Shown here piece after piece: positions 1 through 12,986 of a DNA stretch of 64,000 bases. The DNA lies in the NCBI GenBank assembly GCA_006384855.1, contig VCJN01003203.1, forward strand, positions 1-64,000, read 5' to 3'. Both the position numbers and the translations under genes were made by a program. This DNA is from Tetraselmis striata. Its lineage: Eukaryota > Chlorophyta > Chlorodendrophyceae > Chlorodendrales > Chlorodendraceae. The first letter of the stretch is position 1. Each line of letters opens with the position of its first letter. The notes beneath the pieces are model-generated. The model saw nothing but the letters and a program-made list of their open reading frames with translations, ran no database searches and was not told the DNA's origin.

Positions 1-1293
1 GTCAGGTGTCAAACGTAGATGAAACTACGGCGATGAAACTTTACCAAATGTGCTTGTAGTTCACGTGCAAGCCCACTCTAAGGCTTATCATAAGAGTTCT
101 TATAGGTGCGTCAGCACCCGTTTGTGCTTGAAGACGTTTTCGTCCAGCGCTGGGCGCGGTAGGAAGGGCGCTGCGGGCGAGAGCCCGCCCTACCTGGGGT
201 CAGAGGTCAGGTGCGGACGAAGGAATCGTGGGGCTATGGGCGCCTTTTTATTGACAGCGGGTCACCCCAATTTGAGGTAGGCTTTGCTACGGGCTGTGCG
301 TCTGCGTTTGTTGATAACAAATCCCAATCCCAAGGGCATACGAATCGCAAGAGCGGGGCGGAAGGGCCGGGGGGGGGAGGGGTAACCGAACAAAAGCGGG
401 GGAGGGGGGGGGACCAGCGTGCGGAGCAGCAGGCGGTCAGCACGATGCAGACGCCGGCGAGGATGGCGAGCAGCTCCACCCAGGACGCCCCGCCCAGCTC
501 CGCCACCGGCGCCGCGCCCACAGCCCCACCCAAAACTGCGCGTAGAACCACAAACCCGTGCCCGCCACGGCGGCGCCCAGGGTGAGGCCGCTCTCCAGCG
601 CGCCGCAGCACCGGGTGTACTCCCAGTAGATGCGCCCTCTTGACGCCGCCGCTGGCCTGCAAGCGGGGGGGGGGGGGGGGGGGGGGGGCAGGGGGGCAGA
701 AGTTCGAGGCCAATAGCCAGGGTTGGGCATCACTCCGCGGGGGGTCATGTTGCCACAGACATGGGGGGGGGGGGGGGGGGAGTACCGAATGTGAGGTCCG
801 CTGCCGCCACAGCAGCGACATTCCTGTGCTACAGAGCGTAAGTGCCGCCTGCGTGCTGCTCGCTACCTGTGAGGCACGACGGTTTCTTTCCCGCGGGGGG
901 GGGGGGGGGGGGGGGGGGGCAAATCGATGTCTCTCCACGGGTGCTGGTGCGCTCACACGAGCAAACCTTGTGGGGGCGCACCCTGTGCTACATGACTCGA
1001 CGCTAGGCAAAGCGATCACGGATTCATTTCTGAACTACGAACAATTTACCGGCGTCCCGATATGTACTTATGTTATTGTATCGGTGCGCCAGCGCCAGCG
1101 TAACCCCACCCATGCGATGAAGCGCCACGCGCGCTCGAGCCAGGATCGCGATTCAGTCCGCGCTTTCATTGCATTACAGTGCCTCACTGTACAGAGCAGC
1201 AGGTCAGCCCTCATGGGGCGCCCCACATCCCCGCGGGTTGTGCTTCACTGAATCCCCCCCTCCCCGTGCCCCGCCCACGCTGCCTGGCGGCAG
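1..1293. other. Intron or spacer upstream of the first visible CASP exon
   Basis: I see no plus-strand exon here that would extend CASP upstream. The stretch holds three poly-G runs (665-688, 763-780, 895-919) and the possible minus-strand exon at 421-656. The missing N-terminal half of CASP must lie before the window or be lost. Confidence 0.5.
421..656 (-). CDS. Possible membrane-protein exon on the minus strand (partial)
   Basis: A plausible acceptor (cttgcag) ends just before 656 on the minus strand. The following sequence reads as a hydrophobic protein: one frame has EYTRCCGALESGLTLGAAVA followed by GTGLWFYAQFWVGLWA, and a second frame continues with SWVELLAILAGVCIVLTACC. The two parts are in different frames. 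Either a one- or two-base error or lesion lies near 530, or only one part is real. The base composition matches that of coding exons in this window. I do not recognise the family. If real, it is the 3-prime part of a gene that runs opposite to the CASP gene and sits inside or beside its upstream introns. Confidence 0.3.
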
Positions 1294-3306
1294 AGCACCC
1301 ACGCAGCGACGCAGAACCAGCTGTTTGCGGTCACGTCGCAGAGCGAGGAGGAGTCGGCGGGTGTGGACCGGCAGCTGGAGCTGGCGGCGGAGGAGATGGA
1401 GCGCGCGGAGTCGCGCTTCCTGCAGCTGCAGAGGGAGAAAGCGGCCATGGCGGCGCAGGTGCCCCCCCGTTGCTGGTGCGCGGATGCGAGGCTGCTGGTA
1501 GGGAGCGGATGTGGCGATGGGTCTTACCCTCCGGAAGCGAAACCCTGGAACCACTCAGAGATTGCTGGCAGCTCCGCACAGCGATGTTGCTGGGGCAGGG
1601 GTGGGGTGACGGCCTTGAGGGACTCCCGCCCTACAAACCCCATGGACTTTCAGAGTCACACATGAGCAGGGCCTGAAGTCGGGCGTGTGGGCTCTTTTGG
1701 GGAAGTCAGAACTTGTTGGAGCTTGCAAACTCCGCAAGTGGCAGTCGGCCAGTGACGATGAGCGCAAACAGTGCCGGGTCTGACTCGCACCATGATGTCC
1801 CCCCCCCCCCCCCCCCACACACACGCGCGTCTGCTCCGCCTTCTCCTTCGCAGCTCCAAAAGCTCAAGGAGCAGGGGCTGAGCGAGCCGGCAGACGCGGC
1901 GACGGCGCAGACGGAGTCCCTGCGGCGGGAGCTATCCGCGCAGCGGGAGCGCGCTTCTCACCTCCAGGCATGCCTCCCCCCCCTTCCTCCACCACCACCA
2001 TCACCACCACCACCACCATCTTGAACACCACCACCATTCCCAAACAAACGCACCCCTGGCGCGGGCAATGTCTGGCATACTCTGATGCCTGTCCGAATCT
2101 GCTCGATTCCGATGTCAAATGTTCACTTGCTTAAGCGCGCTATCACCACGTGCCAGTGCCGACGCAGTGGTGAGAATGGCGCTGCGCAGAAGACCCTGCC
2201 GTCTCTGTCAAATGTGCGCGATGGTGTGGCAGCGCTGCAGAGAGTCTTTGCAGACTGGTGCCGACGCACCGATGAGAACCCTTATTACAAGCCTCGAATT
2301 GGGCTTGCATTCAACCTACAAGCACATTATCCGCTATGGTTTGGCTACATAGTTTCGTCTACGTCCGACCCCTGGGACGCTGGGCCTGGTACTCATTCGC
2401 AGTGTTCCTGCTACCGCGGCTGCGGCAGAAGCTTGGATGCAGCCGCGATTTCAGATTTATATCACGGGCTCTTATAGGGGCGGGTGCGCCGGCACCCGCA
2501 CATCACGTCACGTCACGGCATCTACAAAGGGAGCCCCGGAATGCCCTTCTGGACTGAATGTCCTCGCTGAGTTGTCCTGATTCTCAACGCCGCCCCCATT
2601 CGCCCGCAGGCGGAGCTTGCCGCCAGCCACCGCGAGCTGGCGGACCTGCGCGCGGCGCACGAGTCGCGCGTGGGAGGGCTGCGCCGCGCGCTGGAGGCGC
2701 AGGAGGGGCGCAGCGCCGCGCTGGAGCAGGAGCTGGCCGGCCGGCCGAGCGCGGCGGAGTTGGACAAGCTGCGCCAGCAGGTGGGGCTGCCGGCAACGGT
2801 GAACGCTTGCCGGGACATGCTTGTGCAGGCGGTGGCGACAAAGGTCGCAACCCTTGAATGCCATGCGGTTGCCGACTCGCTTTTAAGAACCTGTTTTATA
2901 ATAAGCCTCATGCTGGCCTTGCATGCATCCTATAAGGACATTCGCCCTAGTTCCGATGTACTTTCGCCTACATTGGACCTCTGACAGACGCAGCAGCTTC
3001 CTCCTCACAGTGTTCTTATCTATACCGCGGCGGCACCCATGGGTGTACACACCTGTACCAAGTGGCACCAGCGAGGCTCTGACGGCTGTTGGGCGTGGCG
3101 GCACGCCAGGTGCGCGCGCTGCAGGCTGTGGGCTTCAGCCAAGTGGACGGGGAGGATGGCGACGACGCTGCGAGTACTTGCCCGCTCTTCCTGCGGCATT
3201 GTGGCCGCTGCTGTCCCAACAGGCCTGGGAAGGAGGAAAAGGGGGGGGGGGGGGGGGGGGTCAATCTGCTGATTTACTGCTGTACACAAAAAGCCGTGAT
3301 ATATAT

Positions 3307-3353
<47 letters not shown>

Positions 3354-6300
3354 GGATATCAGCACATATATCATACATGGGGAGATGGACATTGACCCCA
3401 TGCTCAACAAGCTGACAGTCGCCTGGAAGCATTCGACATGAAAGGGATTGGCTTCGTTGAGCTCATGGCCAGCGGAAGGGTAGCGATTTGCGGTGGGGGC
3501 CAGGGAGGAGACAGTGGGGGGGGGGGCCCATGTGACTGCCCTTGACCCCCCCCCCCCCCCCCCCTGCGCGCCACACTGTGCCGCTTCGCCCGCAGAGAAG
3601 CTGGGACCGCCGGGATCACTGGAGGCCATGCTGCTGGAGAAGAACCGGCGCCTGGAGCACGAGCTCACGGTGAGGCGGCATACTGAGCGCGTCAGACACT
3701 GCATGCCAACATCCAGTATATGCCAAGATAGGACCCATGGCGGGGTTGGGATCCCGTTGAAAATCGCTATCCGGCTACCATCCAGCCTACGTGTGTGTGT
3801 GTGTGTGTGTCTATATGTGTGCGTGTGTGTGTGTCTGTGTGTGTATTTTAATGTACTGCTTTACATGGTGTAATTGCTGTAGTTGTACAGTAAATGAGCC
3901 GGGCGAATACACCGTGCCATTAAATTAGGTTCGCTGGCCCAAACCATAATACATATTTAGGTTCATCACATCGATAATATGTTGCGTCGCATTCGTTGCG
4001 CATTCTCATGTAAGGTTTTATTACTCTCTTACGCCTTTCCCTTGTTTGTGCTGCGGTTCAATGCGCGCAATTGTCCGCAGCCCCATGGTGTATTGTACGT
4101 GTTTGATTGTGTATGCCTGCAAACATTCGCACGTGACACTACTACCCGTTAGTTGGGTGTTTTCGTCTTGTAAATGTTGCCGTCCTGGCGGCCAGGCAGT
4201 CATAATCCGTGATGTTACCCCAGCGGTGCCACTGCCTGCGCCTGCAATGCATGTGCCAGGTTTGTAGGTTCTAATAGGGTTTCTGCTACAATGCCTAAAT
4301 CCCCCGTGTTAAGGCTAAAATCCCCCGCAACCCTTTTATTAGTAAATCCGACAATCAGTAAGGTAAGAAAGAAACTGTTAATTGGCGTGTTCACCCCATC
4401 AAGCTAACACATAGTTTGGCTGCCGGCAGCGCTGCAAGCTGGCGAGCGCGGAGCTGCGGGGCGAGGTGGCCGCCAGTGTGGGCGCGGTGGCGGAGCTGCA
4501 GGCCGCGCTGGAGGAGAAGGCGGCGCTGGTGGAGCAATTGGAAGAGAGCGTGGCGTCCCTCAACCTGGCCAGCCGTGACGACAGTTCCGGCCCCAGCCGC
4601 AGCGCTTCGGGGCTCGGCGGGGCGGACGCGCCCGAGGAGGAGCAGACCATGGTGAGACACCCGCGAACGAGCGCCCGTCGCCGCGTACTGCATCGGTCGT
4701 GTCGAGCGACGGTTTTTTGAAAGAAAAACCGCAACAATCTTTCCGACCCCGTAAAACACCTTTTGAGAAATACGCGCCACATATAATGTCGGGAAGGGTT
4801 ATGCACTGTGATCCATAAAGCTTTGTCGACACTCGCGGTCGGGGTCGTCACCGACGGGCGGCGTCGCGACTATCACCGTGTGCGAGTATAACCGGCGAGG
4901 GTTATCACCGACGACCACCGGTTCATACGAGTGTCGAGTGGTGCGAGCTGCCGTACATAAGGATTGCGTTGCGATCAGGCGGTCCGGCTGGTGGCAAGTG
5001 CGGGCCTCAGGCCACCGGTCGACGGGCCTTCGGTGCCGGGATCTCTGTATTGCTCGATACTCAAATGCCGAATATCGCAGTGCAGTTGCAAAATGTCGTA
5101 GTTGCGATGCATGCTGAGCTGTGTATGTTGTCGATTGTCTCGCGCGTCGGCGACTCTCCTCGAATATTATAGCATTTGGTTTACAAATGTGTTTTTTTAC
5201 ATTTACAATCCGTTTTTTAAACAAACCGTTTTATCAGGGCACTCCACTTCTGCGTCGCCAAGTTGAGCAGGCCCATGGCTCCCAAAACATCTGGTTTTGG
5301 TACATGATTCATGATACCAATGACACTTTCAGTCGTACCTTCCCGGTGTAGTCCGTTTTCAATCAGCGTTGTTTCTCCGACGCACTGCAACTGGTGTTTT
5401 TCGCTGCCGGTGAATCTGCAATGCGTTAACAGCCGCAGCCCCCCAACGGCTTGTAGCGCATCACCACATTGTGTGGCGAGTAAGGATTAGTCGTAAGGCT
5501 AATCGCACGTCGCTTACTAGCAAACGATGATTGTGCAAAGCTGAACATGTAGTTTCACGGAATCGCCGGAGGACCGGCTCTCCGGTGCCATAGCGTTAAG
5601 TCGTCATTATGACAGGGGGGGGGGGGAGACAAGAGTATCAAGGTGTATCGCACGAAAAGGTATTCGCGGACGCTGGCCGCGGTCTTGATGCATGCGATGG
5701 CGGTTGTGCGCGCAGATTACGGTGGTGTGCCAACAGCGGGACCGCTTCCGCAAGCGCTGCCTGGAGATGGAGGAGGCGGTGGCGCGCAGCTCGCAGGAGG
5801 CGCTGTCCGCGCAGAACGACCTCAAGGCCGCGCGCGCCGACAACGTGGCGCTGGTGGAGCGCATGCGCTACCTGCAGGGCTACAAGGGCGGCGTCTCGCC
5901 TGGCACGGGGAGCCGGGTGAGAGCGGACTCGCTTGCTATAATGTTTTTTTTTTCGCCCCCAGAACATAGCATCGCCGGGAAACGGACGTCGTCAGCCGGC
6001 GCACCCTACTCTGCAGGCAGTGTTCGTACAAGTACACATACTTCGAGATCGCCGAAAACACCAGCGCCACCGTACAAACATTCGCCAGTGCTACACGGTC
6101 CCTGCTACCGCCCTGTACGAGGCTGGGAGGCTGATCCGGGCCGTTCTACGAGGGTCTCATTTCATCGCTAAGGAATATTTAGGGTTTTGTGTTTTAGACC
6201 TGGAATTGTAATTTATGGGTCATAAGTTATTTTTGCGACTTCGGCCCTCTAGAATTACGCACGGTCAGCTAGGGCTGGACTTTGTGTAGGGTTTACGAAA

Positions 6301-7043
6301 AGTTGGTCCAGCCAAAATGTACAGGTGGGGCCTCCTCTAGTTAAATCTCCCAGCGTGGAACCGCATGCCCTTGCAGAGGTCAAATGGAGAGGGTGTGAAC
6401 ACCCCCCCATCCCGCGAAACCGTATGTGTAACTGCGCCATAAATCCCGGTCCGCCGGCATGATACAAGCCGGAGCGGGAATAGCTTGATTTCAATTGTCA
6501 TTCGAGTCATTCGAGAGGTAGAGCCTAGCGGCTGGGCCCCCTGCAGACTTAGGGGTGTTGCCGAGTTGATTGCGCTGTGTGGTGTCGGCCGCCGGCGCCG
6601 CTTGCAGAGGCAGCAGGCGGGCGACGTGGAGAGCCGCTACGCCGCAGAGTACGAGGAGCAACTGAACCCGTTTGCCAAGTTCCAGGAGAAGCAGCGCGAC
6701 AACCAGCGCAAGCGCCTCAGCGTGGCGGACAAGGCGGTCCTCAGCGCCGGTTCGCTCATCCTCGGCAACAAGTAGGGCCGTGCCCACATGCCCCCCCCCC
6801 CCCCCCCCTAATATCCCTCCACGTCCCCACCGCTTGTTGGCTAACACGTGCTTGGTGACGGTCGCGCGCAGGTACGCGCGCCTGTTTGCCTTCGTCTACA
6901 CCATCCTCCTGCACTGCATGGTCTTCGCCGTGCTCTTCCGGATGTCGCACCACACGCATCACACCCACGTGAAGGCCGAGATGCTGGCCTCGAAGGACGC
7001 CTTCTTGCAATCCGCCCACAACGCCTCGAGTGCCTTTCCTTGA
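1294..7043 (+). CDS. CASP: Golgin CASP, C-terminal nine exons (5-prime partial)
   Basis: Exons: 1294 (or 1307)-1458, 1854-1967, 2610-2780, 3110-3173, 3596-3669, 4430-4651, 5716-5916, 6608-6771, 6872-7043. All junctions are phase-consistent and give about 448 codons before the TGA at 7041. CASP is a coiled-coil golgin anchored in the Golgi membrane by a C-terminal segment and involved in intra-Golgi transport. Matching features: QNQLF start of the conserved region, long Glu/Ala/Leu coiled coil, VRALQAVGFSQVD, LLEKNRRLEHELT, QRDRFRKR, NPFAKFQEKQR, SVADKAVLSAGSLILGNK, then one membrane span (YARLFAFVYTILLHCMVFAVLF) and a His-rich tail. These are hallmarks of the CASP C-terminus. Intron 2 has a GC donor (cag/gcatgc). 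The split NK/Y codon at 6771/6872 is restored exactly by splicing. The N-terminal coiled coil is not in the window. Confidence 0.93.
3239..3352. repeat. Poly-G run followed by (TA)n microsatellite in a CASP intron
   Basis: About 20 G residues near 3241-3260, then an alternating TA/CATA tract about 3299-3346. It lies between CASP exons 4 and 5. Confidence 0.9.
3790..3845. repeat. (GT)n microsatellite in a CASP intron
   Basis: Interrupted GT repeat between CASP exons 5 and 6. No other function is visible. Confidence 0.9.
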
Positions 7044-10000
7044 CATCATACGCCCTGGCCGGGTGGCACCTCTGCCAAACCATAGGCTCCGTATGTTTAC
7101 CCAGTGTTCGGCACAATGACACTGGAACTGCAATAGCAATGGCGGGCAGGGCCGACAGGCTAGTCGCTATATCTGCGCCGAATAACCTTTAATTTCTTTC
7201 ATTAATTTGCGCCTGCCCCATACCACCCTTATCTCAACAGCAGATGTAACAGCAACTGTTGCTGCTTCTACTTACGTACACAGCCGCGCCCTTTGCCATA
7301 TACAGCATTCCACAAAATTGTTTATTTTATTGTCAGGGCGGGCGGTGAATATCATATTGGGGCATCGGGCGCCTTCTAGTAGCTATACTCCATAAAGTAC
7401 TTCACTGGACGTCAATACGTCAAGAAGACACAATTATTTATATGGCTATCTACTCCCCGGCTGCACTACCGACCATTGCAAGGAACCCTGTGGAAGTAAA
7501 TAAAAAACAATTACAGGGTGACAATATACTGAAATGGGAACGTAGGCGGCGCACGGGTTCCGTTCGTCGTTTCCCCCGAACGCCGGTATACATATTTGCA
7601 CCTCATATTATATACATTTAGGAGACACGGCGAGGTGATGACAAGGGACGTTACTGGACGAAGGTTGGTGTTGATATTCTTCGATATATCCATTGTTAGT
7701 CTCGATCTCCAGGTAATGTACCTCCATATCCGTATCGTAATATCTGCGCTCTGATCCAGCCTTTTTAGCGACTATCCCGCCCCCCCCCAAAAACGGAATG
7801 AATATAATATACATATAATCATCATCAATGTCTGGCGCAGCAATAAAAATCAACGCATTATAGATTCATATAATATTGCAAATTATGATGAGTGTGTGGC
7901 AAGGAGTGCTTGCTGGGGCGCTGCAGCAGTCATCGTGTAGTAGCAGGCATAGATATGTGCTGGTGAATGACATGCACAACATCATGCTGTACATGCTGCA
8001 TATTCAATGTTTGATGGCGGCAGTATTCCGTGCTGAGTAGGCATGAGCACGGCCAGCAGGAGGGCACTGCTGCGCGTGACTGACAATGATGATGAATCGT
8101 CATTGTTGCTCATGTGGGGATGATGATGTATACTACTATGATACAGGTGATGATGGCCGGATTTATCCATCATCACACCACGAATGTCTCCCGGTCTCAG
8201 CAAAAATAATCGGCAAATGAATTTAAATAAATGCTGGCACATCATCAATGAGCATATACAGCAGGTACATCCCTGTCCGCTCGGTTGAGCGGTCGTCTCG
8301 TACGCGAGAAGTCATCCGGGTATCGATTACTGGCCGATGCATTTTCGGCAATATTGTCTCGGCGTGTCCTGGGTTTCCCCGGTTGATGCTTTAGCCCTTC
8401 GGGGCTCGAATGAGGCAATGGTCTACGGGCTATGCCAGACCTACGACTGCAGTTGGCGCAAGAGGTCAAGGGCTGGGGCGGCTTCGGCCGACGTCCCGGG
8501 GCGAACTTTACTTTACTTTTACTGATGTACACCTGCCCACAAAAGTCTTGCCCCCCAAAGTCATACAACACGCAGAAATTCAATATTGTGATAGTATATG
8601 GCAATATTACTACATGCCATTCGACCAACCGCAAGTATGCTCAATCGTGGCTGGGTGTATCGTCGCTAATCGGGAAATATTGCTTACTTTGGCGCAGAGA
8701 AGTCGCAGATAAAGTGGCAGACGCGCAACAGTGCCCCAATTTCAGCACTGTAAGCGGCGGTTTCGGAGCATATGAATAACGTGTTTTGCCAAGTAAAGGT
8801 ACATTTTTCTTCGAGATTCATCGACATAGTGGTGTCATGCGACCGCTCCCTGCTTTTTATTGAGTAAGAACGAGTCTCTACGCGAGAGGGTAGACGAATC
8901 CGAGCTCTGTCAATGTCGGGAATATTGTGCTGCAATCGCAGTTTTGGGAGGCGTGCCAAGGGGCATATCTGTGCGAAACGGTGTCGGATTGAGGCATACG
9001 AGGTCGCGTTGGAGAAGCCATAGCTAAAGCGCTATCAAAGAAGTCCGGGGGACTAATATTGACCGGATTTTTGCGCTCATTTTTGCGATTCTCTGACGTT
9101 TAAGAGGTATACGGGCCCAAAAACGTGTTTTCAGACGTAGGGGCCCAGTGTTGGGCCACGTCACGGGCACCTAGATGCAACCCATTGTGCCTCAGACTCG
9201 AGTCCATAAAGGCTCCAACGTGGACCAACAACTTTGCATTATGGCGTTTCCTCGTGTTTCTAGACAACCTTTTGCTGGTGATGCCTGAAAGTTTCGGCGA
9301 CTTGGCAATACTGAGTGTTTTGGCACGATGCCTATCTTTCATGCACACCTCCCGCGCTGCGTCATGGCAGTGGCGCATCAAAAGGGTTTTGATATGGGCT
9401 ACTCGCATGGTGAAGCTTGGGCCTTATAGCGCGTCGCGTGCTATGCTACCAACGGATTGCATTTCCAGTCCCTTTCGAACGCTGAGAAAAACGTAAGGAT
9501 AGTGGTGTATGCAAGGGTGTGATGCCACGCCATCATCCAACCGGCACAATACTTACACAATTTATTCATCATCTATTATATTTTCCGTGCGCGAAAGCTT
9601 GGGAGCATGCGCAGCCCCAAAAAGCTGAAACGCCTGCAATCGTTTTATGCTATTTTCTGGTCAAAACAACATTTACTCACTGTGAGCAGAAAAAGCGCAT
9701 CGCGTAAAACGATGTTTTAGCGCGACATTTTGGAGGCTGCCCTGCAACCAAGGTCATTTTTCAAGCTTAGCTTTAGTGTAGTTAGTGGAGTGTGTGTGGT
9801 TCTTACTGCATGCTAGCACGCAGCAATGCGCTCGCACGCGGATTCCTCCAGGGCTAAACTTTTTTGGGGGGGGGGGGGGGGGGTGTATATGTCGTACCGC
9901 CCGTAGGTCTACGCACGTTAGTGGCGTTACAACAATTTCTAATATATTTGATATATGGCGTTATCAAATATCATACACCAACGACGAATACATATACATG

Positions 10001-10439
10001 ATACTTATTATAATAAAACATATACATGACGCGGCGTTATAACACCGTTCCACACAAGTCTCGGGACGACTCTTTGGCACGCAATTCGACGCGTTGAGTA
10101 TAGCAGAGCAGACCCACCAGTTTATTAGTTATTAGGGTGAAAGATCGGGCAATTATATTTGAAAAGTAGAAAATGGGCTGCTAATTTTGCTTGAAATTCT
10201 GCTTGAAACAAATAAAACTCACAGATTCATCTTGATCGTATCGCGAGCACTAAGGACATTCTTTGATTGCGTATTGTCCATTTATTCAGGGAACTTATGA
10301 ACGTAAATTCTTTTAAAATATTTGATAGCAATACATGAATGCGGACCGGGGAACTACAATAAGTTACGTTGACAATTTCTACACGTATAACCCGTGGCCC
10401 GGTCGGCTAGTCATCGCCAGCGGCTAACCCGTACCGGTT
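7044..10439. other. Spacer without a recognisable gene
   Basis: AT-richer than the surrounding genes. Short open frames (for example 9100-9496 on both strands) show no family motif. A poly-G run lies about 9866-9882. The 3-prime UTR of CASP should lie at the left edge. Confidence 0.6.
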
Positions 10440-11228
10440 GCGCGACTAATAGAGCCCGCACCGAGGCGCTCAATGCTAGACATAGCTGCCCGCCAGCGCC
10501 GGGCGGATGCTGACTTTTTTTTTGCAGCGGCGCTGCGCGTGGGCACCGCGCGGGCACCGTTGCTATGGCGTTGGTGGAGGACGGAGAGCTCTCGCGAGCG
10601 GCGGGCCGGCTGTCTTCCAAGGGTATGGGCTACCTATCTGATTATGCTATCCTCCCCCAGCTGCGCAACATGAACCTGTCCCGTGGCCACACAGCAAATT
10701 TCCGCTATAATACGCGCGGACATTTTAATATATCGCGCGCGCGCGGGACACGAGAGTAAAAAGCCGCGTCAGCGAGACGCCCCGCCCAACCGCCTCACCC
10801 ATTGCAGGGCCATCCTGGCCCGGCCCACCGTGCGCACCACTTACCCGCAACAAGAACCCGCGCCGATCCGAGACGCCGTGTATGATATTCCAGTTGACGA
10901 GGCCGCGCCATGACGGTGGACATGTGCGTGCCGTACCGTGCGTGCCGTAGCGGCGGGGCCCTCAGGCATGCGCAACGAGTATCTCCGTCGCTTGGTAGAC
11001 GAATACGCCCCAGCGTCGGGGCATGCGGCGGTTCGCGCTATGTCGGAGGTGGCCTCAATGTACCTCCAAGGTCTCTTGCCCAGCTTGCTCAACGGGATCT
11101 TCGCCTCTGTCAGGCTTTTGTGGCCCCTGTCAAAAAGCTTGGCGCGGGCGGTGCCCCGAACGCTCGGCTTGTGGCAGTTGGGAAGGCGGAGCGGCGCGCG
11201 GCGGAGGGTGCGGGGCGGACAACATAAA
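10440..11228 (+). pseudogene. Non-LTR-type reverse transcriptase fragment, decayed
   Basis: Three plus-strand frames carry consecutive pieces that look like the region before and at the start of an algal retroelement reverse transcriptase. DGELSRAAGRLSSKGMGYLS (about 10574-10640) is followed by a linker and then AGPSGMRNEYLRRLVDEYAP (about 10950-11010), the finger region with the usual A-x-G-P-x-G motif. After a shift of frame comes APNARLVAVGKAERRA (about 11150-11200), the conserved segment that normally follows it. The catalytic YADD box and everything downstream are absent, and the frames are broken, so this is a dead fragment. It may belong to the same class as the RNase H remnant at 20.5 kb. 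Confidence 0.55.
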
Positions 11229-11523
11229 GGGGGTGTACGTATCGGTGCTTGTGCCGTCTCAGCTCGGCATCGCATCTTTGCAAGGGACTCCATGCTCACA
11301 CAACGGCGCACCCAGCGGGTGTCAAATCGGGAAAATAGCGACATATGGCGAGTATACTTTGCGGTACGTTGGTTAGTACTCTGGAATAGAGTATGGCGCC
11401 GATTCCCCGGTATATTCCGGTCGTGTCTTGTGTAATAGTGCGCTAAGGTGGCGGATTTGATGTCCTCCTGGACCTTCGACATATGTATGAATCAGATTCC
11501 ATCAATAAAGTTTATGTCCCAGC

Positions 11524-11850
11524 TAATATGACAGACCGTTTAGTCCAACTGATGAGAGATCGATTTCGTCCCACTGATGACATGCCATTTTGTCCCGCTG
11601 ATGACATACCTTATTCTCTCTGTTGAGAGCAACACGATTTCGTCCCGCTGAAGACAGACCTAATTCTTCCCGATGATGACAGACCTTTTTCGTCCCGCTA
11701 ATGACAGACCGATTTCCTCCCGCTGATGACAGAACGATTTCGTCCCGCTGATGACAGAACGATTTCGTCCCACTGATGACATAACGATTTCGTGCCGCTG
11801 ATGACATATGTATTTTGTCCCACTGATGACATACCTATTCCGGTTGAAAG
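11524..11850 (-). repeat. 24-bp minisatellite array, copy B, methyltransferase intron 1
   Basis: About 13-14 diverged units. On the minus strand the unit reads like gtcatcagcgggacgaaat (24-bp period). Same position, relative to the 61-bp exon at 12,266-12,326, as the 32.7-33.5 kb array of copy A. Confidence 0.85.
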
Positions 11851-12265
11851 ACCTTACGTACTGCGGTTTAATCATGTCATGTCCTCATCTAGTGCGCTAG
11901 ATCATGATGATGTATTAAAAAACTCCTCCTGACGGCCGATGTGCATAATACGTGAGTACCGCGGATACACGCTCCACCTGCCAACCCCCTCCCCCCCCCC
12001 CCACACACACACGCGCACACACCTCCCGACCACCACCAAAAAGCATCGGTGCTCCCCTCGCGGCGGCCTCCACGACATGTAATACTACCTAGCAGGACCG
12101 TGATGTACCGGTCGTCTCGTCCGGGTTTCTATTCCAGCGATTGTGTTGCCTAGATGACGGGCCTAGATTATACCGCTCCGGTAGGGAACCCTAACCGAAC
12201 TCGCCAGATGTGGCCGCATCACGCGTCGAGCATGCATGCAACCACTGTACGCGCGCGCAACTCAC

Positions 12266-12326
12266 CTGGGGTGGCGTCGTCCTTGTCTTCTCATCCCTTG
12301 GCAGGCTCGTTCTTCTTCGGCGCCAT
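12266..12326 (-). pseudogene. Copy B first exon of the methyltransferase-like gene, stop inside
   Basis: Reads [11 protein letters not shown] then a stop. In copy A the same 61-bp exon continues with Asp/Lys residues. The length, the ATG and the donor (cag/gtgagttgcgcgcgcg) are identical in both copies, which supports this as a genuine start exon. The rest of the gene is missing from copy B. Confidence 0.7.
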
Positions 12327-12986
12327 CCTGGCGGTAGATGTGTCGGCGCGATAGCTGAGCGGATTTCCGAGTCGGTAGCGGTGAGGGTGAGGTGGAAATG
12401 ACTTGCTTTTGGTCTTCGTCTGCTGCCGCCGCTCTAAACCCTGCTGGACCAACCGCGCGCGTGCGCGCACTACAGGGCACACACATCGTCGTCGTCATCA
12501 GGTTCATGTAATTTTGCACCGCGACGAATATATAGGGCAAACTACTGCGACTATAAATTGCGATTACTGGTACTCCCGTAGTGGATAATATATTCCCTAC
12601 TCGACAGTCATATCGGGACGAGAGTACAATAGCGTGGCAATAATATTCCTTTATATATTGGAATGATATATTCCTTGGATTGGATTATGGTGTACATACT
12701 ATTGCAGAATTATTCACGTACTGCGAAAGCAATACGAAACAACAAGAATACTACCACGGAACTATTTCGGAAATAAACTCATCCTTTGTACGGGATTACA
12801 TTTTTTGGCTTCCACTGAACAGGTATTTGATTCATCAAGTCGCTCAATTCTTTTGACCCATTGTTTGATATTATGCACACCAGTCAACCCGGATATTATG
12901 GCTCGTCCGAGAACGGTCATCCGCCGCCAGTTTACCTCACCACATACCCCAGTCCTCCACCGCCCCCACTCGCCCGACGCTGCAGC

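Noticed and set aside
640..1251. Gly-rich plus-strand ORF of 203 codons
   Set aside because: Open only because of poly-G runs; no splice or family support.
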